A stretch of 64,000 nucleotides of DNA. Source: Vibrio sinaloensis (lineage in GTDB: Bacteria; Pseudomonadota; Gammaproteobacteria; Enterobacterales; Vibrionaceae). Shown in pieces: positions 8,575 through 16,064 of the stretch. Every line of letters starts with the position of its first letter. Position 1 is the stretch's first letter. Made by a program: the position numbers and the translations under genes. The DNA is taken from contig NZ_JWLV01000047.1 in assembly GCF_000808535.1 (NCBI RefSeq), positions 1-64,000 on the forward strand, written 5' to 3'. The notes under the pieces were generated by a model, which was given only the letters and a program-made list of their open reading frames with translations, had not been told where the DNA came from and did no database searches.

Positions 8575-10259
8575 TATTCTTTACCTCCGCTTACGGCAAT
8601 AACTGAGTTGTAGGATCCTTTGTTACAGAGTTTCGCTTGACCAGAGATGGTATCAATACACCAAGCAGAACCGTTACGTTCTGCGTTTGTCGCGCTGGTG
8701 AAATAGGTCTTTCCATGGATAAATTTTAGGAACGCTCGGTTGTTGTCGTCGTTGTTATCGACATTAAAGCTAACTAATGATTTCATTTCAGCAGGCGTGG
8801 GCAAGCGCCAGTCAGTAAACCCACAAATCGAAAATCGATTCATTTGGCTTAAATAACCCGCTGTATCACAACGGCGATCACCACCAGACAATTCATCAAT
8901 AGCACAGGTTGTGTAAAAAGGTACTTTCTCTGGCATTGTATCGTTCTCTGCACCTAAAGAACCGCCATTGAGCTCATTATTTGGTTCATACCAAGTGTAA
9001 AAATAGTCGGTGTGTTGCCAATACTCAGAAGCCATTACGAAAACGTCTGGATAGATGTAATTGTCTGGATCTTTTTTCTGCTTGTCTCGCTCTTCTTTAA
9101 CTTTGTTCTTTGAAGGTGGCCACTGACCAGGGAAGTTACTATCGAAATCAAAGAATGTTTTGTTTTCAACATATAGACCCGTCGTGTTATCACGGACACA
9201 AGCAAAGTTAGACGCATTCAAAGGAAGAGCGTTACCATGGATATCAAACTTAGTGTAACTAAAGCCGTAGCGTCCATCATCGTGCGTCATATCTGGAGCG
9301 GTGTCCAAACCAAAATCAGCATCTTGATTTGGATATTCCGCTTGAGGGTTAGCGTTGTTAAAGTTGTTACCGTCGTAACGAGTTACAAAGCCTGTATCGT
9401 TAAAGCGTTTGTCACCCGGAATATAAATGGTGAGCGCTTTGTGTTGTTCATCAATTGTGACGTTGTTTGGGTTTGTGAGAGTATAAATTAACTTCTCCGC
9501 GCCTTCGCTGATGTCATCTTTTGTCGCGGTGACGCCAAATGTTACGCTTAGTTCGTCTTTTAATATTGTGACGGTTTTCTCTGGGGTGAGTGTGTCGGTG
9601 AAGTCGTTTTGATTTACTGTCCCCGATTGTTCCAAAGTCACAGATATAGGCAGGCTCGACGGATGAGTAACACTAATAGAGAAAGTGTCACTTTCACCTT
9701 CAAGCAGTGTGCGGTTTAGTTTTTCAAAACTAATATGGGGCTCGCCATCGATGTCAGATAGGGTAACGGTTGATTGACCACGCTCAATTGTGTAGTCAGA
9801 GCGAATCGGACCGGAGATGGAATAGGTGAGTGACACATCATTTTCGAAATATTTGTTATTGCTTACGCTAAGTGGCAATTTTACTTGTGTCTCTCCAGCA
9901 ACAATCGTAAAAGGTTCTGATACTTTCGCTGTGTAGTTTTTGAATTTACCGCTACTTCTCGCATTAATATCCGAAGTGGTGATATATAGCGTAAGGTCGC
10001 TTTTTAAAGCTTCCGAGAGTGTCAGTTGAATATATTGTGTTTCACTACCATTAATTGGCTCAACAAAGCTGATTGAGCTAGGGATATTGATTTTACTAAC
10101 AGTAGGGAGAGGATCAGGATTGGGTGTTGGTCCCGGATTTGGAGAGACTCCACCATTGTCACCACCTAGGCTTCCGCCGCTGCCACCTTTACAACCACCG
10201 AGCAGAATTGCAAATAATGCAATAGCTATCGCTTTCTTATTATGCGTAATCTCATGCAT
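8574..10259 (-). CDS. Lipoprotein with Calx-beta-like repeats and DUF1566 domain
   Basis: This 561-residue protein has a lipobox (LLGGC, Cys about 23), then a Gly/Pro-rich linker. Two or three Calx-beta-like beta-sandwich segments follow (roughly 55-290; repeated forms such as VTILKDELSVTFGVTATKDDISEGAEKLIYTL, here abbreviated by its EGAE motif). The C-terminal DUF1566 domain (about 300-561) has FSICGFTDWRLPTPAEMKSLV. The layout suggests a surface-anchored stalk presenting a binding domain. It is cotranscribed and translationally coupled with the downstream single-domain DUF1566 protein. The ligand is unknown. Confidence 0.75.
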   Translation of the reverse strand: MHEITHNKKAIAIALFAILLGGCKGGSGGSLGGDNGGVSPNPGPTPNPDPLPTVSKINIPSSISFVEPINGSETQYIQLTLSEALKSDLTLYITTSDINARSSGKFKNYTAKVSEPFTIVAGETQVKLPLSVSNNKYFENDVSLTYSISGPIRSDYTIERGQSTVTLSDIDGEPHISFEKLNRTLLEGESDTFSISVTHPSSLPISVTLEQSGTVNQNDFTDTLTPEKTVTILKDELSVTFGVTATKDDISEGAEKLIYTLTNPNNVTIDEQHKALTIYIPGDKRFNDTGFVTRYDGNNFNNANPQAEYPNQDADFGLDTAPDMTHDDGRYGFSYTKFDIHGNALPLNASNFACVRDNTTGLYVENKTFFDFDSNFPGQWPPSKNKVKEERDKQKKDPDNYIYPDVFVMASEYWQHTDYFYTWYEPNNELNGGSLGAENDTMPEKVPFYTTCAIDELSGGDRRCDTAGYLSQMNRFSICGFTDWRLPTPAEMKSLVSFNVDNNDDNNRAFLKFIHGKTYFTSATNAERNGSAWCIDTISGQAKLCNKGSYNSVIAVSGGKE

Positions 10260-10378
10260 GAGAATATAAATTCCTGAATATGTAATACAACTAATCTATC
10301 GATTGTATCAGAGATGTGTGCTGTAAAATAAGGGTATTTCTTGGATAGTTAGAGTTAATCACACTTGATTGGTGTTAC

Positions 10379-10407
10379 TTTGTATATATAAATACTTTGA
10401 TTATAAT
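10379..10407 (+). promoter_or_regulatory. Candidate sigma70 promoter for the outer-membrane protein gene
   Basis: TTTGTA and a perfect TATAAT are separated by 17 bp, about 34 bp before the ATG at 10441. Confidence 0.6.
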
Positions 10408-10440
10408 GCGATGGATTATTTATTATCTGGAATACACAAA

Positions 10441-10971
10441 ATGTATAAAGCCCTTATCATTGCGCTGTCTGCTTCGGTTGCATTTACCGCACAAGCAGAG
10501 CAGGAAAAAGAGTATTTAACACAAGATTTCTATGTTGGCGGTAACTTTAGTTCTTACAGTCTTGAAGGTAATAACGGAGCATCGTTTGGTGCTCATGTTG
10601 GCGCGAAAAATATTTATAATGAGCGTTTTTTGGTTGGTGGTGAGTTTGTCATTGCAGGTTACGGTAGCAGTGATTTTGAAAAAGAACAAAACGCCTCAGA
10701 AAAATACTCTATTGCAGGTAATATCCCACTCGGTGTAAGGATTGATGCTGGCAACGCATTAAATGTAGATATTTACGGTTTGCTTGGTTATAAAGTGCTG
10801 TTTCTTGATGGTGCAAGCGACGACTATATTAAAGGTGTATCGTTTGGTGCCGGCGCCGATTTAGATTTCAAACACTGGGCATTGGGTTTGCAATTCTCTC
10901 GTACAGAGTATGACTATGAGATTACAGACAACACAGTAATGCTTAAAGGCAGTTACAAGTTCAATCTGTAA
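10441..10971 (+). CDS. Small outer-membrane beta-barrel protein
   Basis: ATG 10441 gives a 176-residue protein with a signal peptide ending near TAQAEQ; the longer frame upstream is unlikely because it would precede the promoter. The mature part is a series of alternating-hydrophobic strands separated by polar turns (YVGGNFSSYSL, FLVGGEFVIAGYG, ALGLQFSRTEYDYE) and ends in MLKGSYKFNL, like a porin-family or OmpX-like barrel. No specific family is recognised. It is monocistronic, divergent from the lipoprotein gene. Confidence 0.7.
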   Translation: MYKALIIALSASVAFTAQAEQEKEYLTQDFYVGGNFSSYSLEGNNGASFGAHVGAKNIYNERFLVGGEFVIAGYGSSDFEKEQNASEKYSIAGNIPLGVRIDAGNALNVDIYGLLGYKVLFLDGASDDYIKGVSFGAGADLDFKHWALGLQFSRTEYDYEITDNTVMLKGSYKFNL

Positions 10972-10979
10972 TTGGTTAA

Positions 10980-11014
10980 GTCAGTTCTTACGATGAAAGA
11001 CCGTAAGAACTGAC
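10980..11014. terminator. Inverted repeat between convergent genes, probable terminator
   Basis: A perfect 13-bp stem GTCAGTTCTTACG/CGTAAGAACTGAC with a 9-nt loop lies between two convergent stops. Neither side has a long T run, so intrinsic termination is likely but not certain. Confidence 0.55.
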
Positions 11015-11020
11015 ATTTCG

Positions 11021-11533
11021 CTATGCTTCAACCATTACTCGTGTATCTTCGCTCAGTGATTCCAACTCATTGGCTATATCATCAATACTGATTTCTTGCG
11101 GCAATCGAATCGCCATATTGGCGGTAAACAAACTTGAACTTACACCGCCGCCACCGGCAATAAAGACGCGCTGACAGTCCATATCCAAAATATTTACGCC
11201 TTGTCCATCCAAAACATGGGTAATCTCATTAACGATGCCTGCACGATCGTTTGAATCGAGTCTTAGCTGATAGATCGTATCGACGTTATGACCCATAGAG
11301 TCAGAATCGACAATCTGTACGACAAGATCAGGGTGTTGTTTAAACGCTTCTTGAACAACTAAAGCATTTTCTTCTGGAACGTCGATCTTGATAACAGCAG
11401 CCACTTGATCTTCGATAAAGTTAACTTTGCTAATTAGCCATTTCCCACCGTTTTCGTGTGTGACAGCGGCTAACTGCTTAATGGTCGCAGGTGTTGCTTT
11501 ACCAACGAAGTTGGCGATAAAGGTTGTATTCAC
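11021..11533 (-). CDS. GcvR-like ACT-domain protein
   Basis: This 170-residue protein has two ACT domains. The second contains QLRLDSNDRAGIVNEITHVLDGQGVNI (quoted by its DRAGIV core), typical of the glycine cleavage transcriptional repressor GcvR and relatives. In E. coli GcvR binds GcvA and represses gcv. The start codon is GTG at 11533, set by a perfect AGGAGG six bases upstream. The gene is monocistronic. Whether it is GcvR itself or a paralogue cannot be decided here; no gcv genes are nearby. Confidence 0.75.
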   Translation of the reverse strand: MNTTFIANFVGKATPATIKQLAAVTHENGGKWLISKVNFIEDQVAAVIKIDVPEENALVVQEAFKQHPDLVVQIVDSDSMGHNVDTIYQLRLDSNDRAGIVNEITHVLDGQGVNILDMDCQRVFIAGGGGVSSSLFTANMAIRLPQEISIDDIANELESLSEDTRVMVEA

Positions 11534-11663
11534 AGTGGGCCTCCTAAGAGATTGCAGGAAGGGTTTAATTTGAGTGTAGATGGGGAGGCCATAATAGGTT
11601 TGATATGCGTCAAGTTTTCAACCTAATCCATTGTTCAGGTTGTAGTTATTGTATCTTGAGCAC

Positions 11664-11691
11664 AAAAAAAGCGACGCATTGCGTCGCTTTT
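11664..11691 (-). terminator. Terminator of DUF3943-like gene
   Basis: The stem GCGACGC/GCGTCGC, extended by A/T pairs, has seven As on its left. On the minus strand this reads as a hairpin plus T run just after the gene ending at 11712. Confidence 0.85.
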
Positions 11692-11711
11692 ATAGGAACG
11701 TTGTCTCTACT

Positions 11712-12608
11712 CTAGAAAGTGATTTTCATTTCTACGCCGTAGAATGCTTTGTCATAGCTTGCGCCTGCATCCATCGCAAATTGTGCTGCATCATGATTGC
11801 CAAACCATGGCGTACTGCTGTATTGAAACTCTGCACTGCCACCCCAAGCATCACTAACCCAGCCATGAATGTGTCCTACCGGGTTTAGGAAAAAGAGGGT
11901 TACACCGCCCATGGTTTCTGAACCCCAAACTTCTCCCCCTGACGCCACGATGTCTTGTTCTGCTTCGAACATCAACTCACCGACAACCGCACCAAAGAAA
12001 GGGGTAATGAACAGATCTTGCCAAGATGGAACTTCAGCAAATGCTTCTACGCCATATTCCCAGAAGAAGGCAGACATTGTCGCGGAGTAGAGGAATGATT
12101 CAAATTCGTTGAAACCAGCATGACGCGCCGCAGTGTAATAAACACCACCGAAATAAGGGTGCATAATGTAGTTCAAGAAATGTTCGTCGCGATCCCAAAC
12201 TGGGCCGTCAGTGACGTTATCTTTCCATTTGGTGCCAAGGCCGCTTAAGTTGCGATCTTCCGCATCCCATTTTGTGATGGATTCAGGGAGCAGTGTCATT
12301 AAGCCGACCGTTGCCACACTCAAGCCCAAGATTGTATAAGTTTGCCCTTTTAGGTAATCCCAATCCTTCTCGTTTTGTACAGTCAGGTATTTAGGTAGTG
12401 GTGGCTCTTCAAGATTCAGCGTGTTCTCTGACAAACTTAAGCTAAACGGGTCTGGGTTGATTGCGTCATTGGAGTATGAATACAAGGTGTAATTTTCCGC
12501 TTGATCAACCGTGTAGGAAAACTCAATATGTTGGTTGTAGTTGCTCATATTGGCATGAGCTAGGGTAGAGGTTGACAAGACTAAAGCGGCAATGCTTTTT
12601 TTGAACAC
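11712..12608 (-). CDS. DUF3943-like envelope protein
   Basis: With GTG 12608 as start (TGGAG six bases upstream) the protein has 298 residues and a signal peptide ending near AHA. An upstream in-frame GTG at 12620 lacks a ribosome-binding site. The middle carries HFLNYIMHPYFGGVYYTAAR and FLYSATMSAFFWEYGVEA (core residues HPYFGG, WEYG), which I associate with DUF3943, a family of outer-membrane or periplasmic proteins of unknown function. The C-terminus ends in YGVEMKITF, compatible with a barrel strand. The gene is monocistronic. Confidence 0.65.
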   Translation of the reverse strand: MFKKSIAALVLSTSTLAHANMSNYNQHIEFSYTVDQAENYTLYSYSNDAINPDPFSLSLSENTLNLEEPPLPKYLTVQNEKDWDYLKGQTYTILGLSVATVGLMTLLPESITKWDAEDRNLSGLGTKWKDNVTDGPVWDRDEHFLNYIMHPYFGGVYYTAARHAGFNEFESFLYSATMSAFFWEYGVEAFAEVPSWQDLFITPFFGAVVGELMFEAEQDIVASGGEVWGSETMGGVTLFFLNPVGHIHGWVSDAWGGSAEFQYSSTPWFGNHDAAQFAMDAGASYDKAFYGVEMKITF

Positions 12609-12783
12609 GGAAAACTCCACTGCGATTTTTTAATGATCAGACTCACAATTATCTAATAAAGTCATGCTAATGGAAACCAGAAATTAGCTTGCAGGAACGA
12701 TTTGTCAGATTCTCACTCTATAAGTAGCGAAAACGACAATTTTAAGTGCACCAAAAGTAATGCCTACTAGTAAGGACCTTTTT

Positions 12784-14028
12784 ATGTTGAAAATTGCGAT
12801 GCTGAGCACCGGGGAAGAAGTACTTCACGGAGATATCGTCGACACCAATGCGGCTTGGTTGTCTCAGCGTTTCTTTGAGAAGGGTTACTCCCTCAGCAAG
12901 CGTTCCACTGTTGGGGATGAGAGCCAAGCTCTAATCGAAGAGCTTCTAATGCTGAGTTTCAACAGTGATGTGGTCATTGTGAATGGTGGTCTTGGGCCCA
13001 CAACTGATGACCTCAGTGCTCAGGCGGCAGCACAGGCTGCAGATGTAAACCTTGTTGAGTTCCCAGAGTGGATAGAACGGCTAGAAGCGTTTTTCGCTGC
13101 TCGTGGTCTAACCATGCCTGAAAGTAACCGAAAGCAAGCGATGTTACCGCAAGGTTCCTTACTTATTGACAACCCAGTCGGCACTGCGTGTGGTTTCAAA
13201 CTTAAGATTAACGACTGTGACTTTTATTTTACGCCGGGCGTTCCAAGTGAGTTTAAGATGATGGTAGACACTCAGATTCTACCAGACCTTAAAAAATCAC
13301 ACTCTCAGGTGGTCGGGATGGATTGCAGTAAGCTTCATACCTTTGGTACCTCTGAATCGGCATTGTCCGATGCGTTAGACAAAGTCCAACTGCCGGAAGG
13401 GTATATGCTTGGATACCGTTCTTACTTGCCTTACATCGAGGTGAAGCTGTTTGGGCCCAAAGGGGATGTAGATACACGTATCAAGTTGCTACAGCTTATT
13501 TTCAAATTGATAGAGCCCAATGTTGTTAGTGTCGATGAGTCGATGCAAGATCACGTTGGTCACTTGATTCTGGATAAGAAACTTTCTATCTCGACAGCAG
13601 AGCAATCAACACAAGGTTGCCTGTCACATTGGCTACATTCGAATGAGCGCGCCGCTGACTATTGTGGGCACGGTTGGGTTTTAGGAAAACGTGTTGAAGT
13701 GGGGCAAGCGGATCAAGACTCGCTTGCAGCGGCTTTTGCCTTAGCCGGAGCAACTAAAGAGAAGTGCGCTACCGACATTTCGATCGTAACTGGACGTGTC
13801 TATGAAAAAAGCTTTTCTGTCGCCATTTCTACCCGTGAAGGTGAATGGGGGCAAACATTGAGCTTCAATCGTCAGTTTTCAGCAGATGATCAAGTGCTAC
13901 TAATTACCACCGTGGCGGCCGATATGTTAAGGCGTTACCTAGCAGCGAAACCCATGTTTCCCAATTACAGCTCACTGAAACGTGAAAAGGAAATGTATGT
14001 TCCTCAGAGTGCGATTCAAACGGGGTAG
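12784..14028 (+). CDS. CinA-family protein (YfaY-like), degenerate deamidase domain
   Basis: This 414-residue protein has an N-terminal MoCF/CinA nucleotide-type domain (STGEEVLHGDIVDTNAAWLS, VNGGLGPTTDD) and a C-terminal PncC-like domain. In active PncC enzymes the C-terminal motif is AESCTGG; here it reads AEQSTQG, so the catalytic serine position holds Gln. NMN deamidase activity is therefore doubtful, as for the E. coli paralogue YfaY. ATG 12784 is preferred over 12760 because TAAGGA lies seven bases ahead of it. The N-terminal domain may keep pyrophosphatase-type activity known in the CinA family. Confidence 0.8.
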   Translation: MLKIAMLSTGEEVLHGDIVDTNAAWLSQRFFEKGYSLSKRSTVGDESQALIEELLMLSFNSDVVIVNGGLGPTTDDLSAQAAAQAADVNLVEFPEWIERLEAFFAARGLTMPESNRKQAMLPQGSLLIDNPVGTACGFKLKINDCDFYFTPGVPSEFKMMVDTQILPDLKKSHSQVVGMDCSKLHTFGTSESALSDALDKVQLPEGYMLGYRSYLPYIEVKLFGPKGDVDTRIKLLQLIFKLIEPNVVSVDESMQDHVGHLILDKKLSISTAEQSTQGCLSHWLHSNERAADYCGHGWVLGKRVEVGQADQDSLAAAFALAGATKEKCATDISIVTGRVYEKSFSVAISTREGEWGQTLSFNRQFSADDQVLLITTVAADMLRRYLAAKPMFPNYSSLKREKEMYVPQSAIQTG

Positions 14029-14258
14029 GACTCGGTCGTCATTGCGTGATTAAATCGGTCCACCATGCTGTTTTAAATGAATGAATATTCTTGTTATTAC
14101 TCATTTGCTTTCATACTTTTTTGTTATAGCAAAATCGTCTAATTGCTAAGCTAATGATTTCTAATAGGAGCGATTTTTGTCTCTAAATTGCAACGTGCAT
14201 TTGCAACATTAGATCTTAAACTAAGAGTTCGTCGCAGGAGTCATTCAGGGAGGAAGGC

Positions 14259-14510
14259 ATGTTTCATCAGTCTAAAATACTGGTTTGGTATCAAGTTGCT
14301 AGCCAAAAAGTGATTCTGGGTGAGGCAGTTAACTCAGAAAGCTTGGATGCAATTTCAATGTGGTTGACCGCGCCAGAAGAGAAGGAAATCACCTCTACCA
14401 TGGGGTATCGACTCTCTCTGTTTGATGATGATGGTAGAGAAATCGCGGATAAAGCCGTGTCGATGCTGACAGCAGATGAGTTTTTATCAGGAGCAAATTT
14501 ACGCGCGTAG
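14259..14510 (+). CDS. Small conserved-looking protein, unknown
   Basis: This 83-residue protein has a strong ribosome-binding site (GGAGG, six bases before ATG) and its own terminator. It has no signal peptide or membrane segment and is mildly acidic. I recognise no domain. It sits between the CinA-like gene and the converging yfaE. Confidence 0.6.
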   Translation: MFHQSKILVWYQVASQKVILGEAVNSESLDAISMWLTAPEEKEITSTMGYRLSLFDDDGREIADKAVSMLTADEFLSGANLRA

Positions 14511-14515
14511 ATACA

Positions 14516-14553
14516 AAAAAGCCCGGATGAGATACATCCAGGCTTTCTTTTTA
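14516..14553. terminator. Bidirectional terminator between small gene and yfaE
   Basis: AAAGCC and GGATG pair with CATCC and GGCTTT around one mismatch and a 5-nt loop. There are As on the left and Ts on the right, so it can serve both the small gene and the nrdAB-yfaE operon. Confidence 0.85.
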
Positions 14554-14561
14554 TTGAATAG

Positions 14562-14840
14562 TTATGCGCGTTTTTCTCTTAGCGTGTAATTGACGTCTTG
14601 CAGTTCAATATCCGTTTTCGCACGAGATATACAAGGTAAAATTTCATCGCTTTGCACATAAGCCATCGCAAAACCAACGTATTCCACTTCACCTGATACA
14701 ATTTTGCAGCGGCATGCACCACAATGGCCATCTCGGCAATTGTACTCAGGCTCTAATCCCGCTTGTTCCATTGTTTCCAACAGAGTATTCGAAGGGTTTG
14801 ATTGAATCGGTGTGAAGCCGTTAATTTTAATTCTTGGCAT
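14562..14840 (-). CDS. yfaE: YfaE-type [2Fe-2S] ferredoxin for NrdB cofactor maintenance
   Basis: This 92-residue plant-type ferredoxin has cluster cysteines in NCRDGHCGACRCK and a final one in LPCIS. YfaE reduces the diferric centre of NrdB and helps build and restore its tyrosyl radical. It starts 8 bp after the nrdB stop codon and is the last gene of the nrdA-nrdB-yfaE operon, the same order as in E. coli. Confidence 0.92.
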   Translation of the reverse strand: MPRIKINGFTPIQSNPSNTLLETMEQAGLEPEYNCRDGHCGACRCKIVSGEVEYVGFAMAYVQSDEILPCISRAKTDIELQDVNYTLREKRA

Positions 14841-14848
14841 ATTCGTTT

Positions 14849-15982
14849 TTATAGCTCGAAGTCTTTAAAGTCGTCTGCACGAACGTCGCTGTCGATCTGA
14901 CCAACAAGGTAAGATGAAATTTCAGCTTCTTGCGGAGCAACCTGAACATTATCCGAAGACAACCAAGCATTGATCCAAGGGATCGGGTTAGAGGTCGCTT
15001 CTGGATACGCCGCACTTAAGCCAACCGCTTGCATGCGGATGTTGGTGATGTATTCCACGTACTGGCAAAGAATGTCTTTGTTTAAGCCGATCATCGAGCC
15101 ATCTTTGAATAGGTATTCTGCCCACTCTTTCTCTTGCTCTGCCGCTTCTTTGAACAGGTCGAAACACTCTTGTTTACACTCTTCGGCAATCTGCATGAAA
15201 GAGAAGTCATCCTGACCGTTACGAAGAAGGTTGATCATGTGCTGAGTACCGGTTAGGTGCAGCGCCTCATCACGAGCGATAAGCTTGATGATTTTTGCGT
15301 TGCCTTCCATCAGTTCACGCTCTGCAAACGCAAATGAACAAGCAAAGCTGACGTAGAAGCGAATAGCTTCTAGAGCGTTAACAGACATCAGACACAGGTA
15401 AAGCTTCTTCTTTAGGTCGTGAAGCTTGATAGTCTTCTCTTCACCTTTGATGACGTGAGTGCCTTCGCCGTAACGGTGATAATCGTTTGTTAGCTCAATT
15501 AGGTCATCGTAGTAACCAGAAATATCTTTCGCTCGCTTTAGAATGTGCTCGTTCTCAACGATGTCATCAAATACGATACCTGGATCGTTAACGATGTTAC
15601 GAATGATATGTGTGTAAGAGCGTGAGTGAATTGTTTCAGAGAAAGACCAAGTCTCAATCCATGTCTCTACTTCTGGCAGAGAAACAAGAGGCAGAAGCGC
15701 AACGTTCGGGCTACGACCTTGAATAGAATCAAGCAACGTTTGATATTTTAAGTTGGAGATGAAAATGTGCTTTTCGTGATCAGGCAACTTGTTGTAGTCG
15801 ATACGGTCGCTTGATACGTCTACTTCCTCTGGACGCCAAAAGAAAGAAAGCTGTTTTTCAATCAGCTTTTCGAAGATCTCAAATTTTTGTTGGTCGTAAC
15901 GTGCTACGTTGACTGACTGACCTAAGAACATTGGTTCTTTTAGCTGATCGTTTTTGTTTCTGTTAAAAGTACTGTAAGCCAT
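14849..15982 (-). CDS. nrdB: Ribonucleoside-diphosphate reductase subunit beta
   Basis: This 377-residue class Ia small subunit carries the di-iron/tyrosyl-radical site. FISNLKYQTLLDSIQGRSPN and LIARDEALHLTGTQ (core EALH) match the E. coli NrdB iron-ligand regions, and the length equals the family norm. The C-terminal tail (DDFKDFEL) is the peptide that docks onto NrdA. It lies 82 bp downstream of nrdA, with two small stem-loops in the spacer. Confidence 0.97.
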   Translation of the reverse strand: MAYSTFNRNKNDQLKEPMFLGQSVNVARYDQQKFEIFEKLIEKQLSFFWRPEEVDVSSDRIDYNKLPDHEKHIFISNLKYQTLLDSIQGRSPNVALLPLVSLPEVETWIETWSFSETIHSRSYTHIIRNIVNDPGIVFDDIVENEHILKRAKDISGYYDDLIELTNDYHRYGEGTHVIKGEEKTIKLHDLKKKLYLCLMSVNALEAIRFYVSFACSFAFAERELMEGNAKIIKLIARDEALHLTGTQHMINLLRNGQDDFSFMQIAEECKQECFDLFKEAAEQEKEWAEYLFKDGSMIGLNKDILCQYVEYITNIRMQAVGLSAAYPEATSNPIPWINAWLSSDNVQVAPQEAEISSYLVGQIDSDVRADDFKDFEL

Positions 15983-16002
15983 GATGCCTCAATTCCTTTT
16001 AT

Positions 16003-16061
16003 GCCCCTCACTGTGGAGGGGCGAATAATGTCTATTGCCTAATAATCCGCTAGGGGATTAT
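16003..16061 (-). other. Two stem-loops in the nrdA-nrdB spacer
   Basis: On the minus strand, a 7-bp stem (16042-16048 with 16055-16061) lies just after the nrdA stop. A GC-rich 7-bp stem GCCCCTC/GAGGGGC (16003-16009 with 16016-16022) follows. Neither has a T run, so they look like RNA-processing or stability elements rather than terminators. Confidence 0.6.
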
Positions 16062-16064
16062 GGA

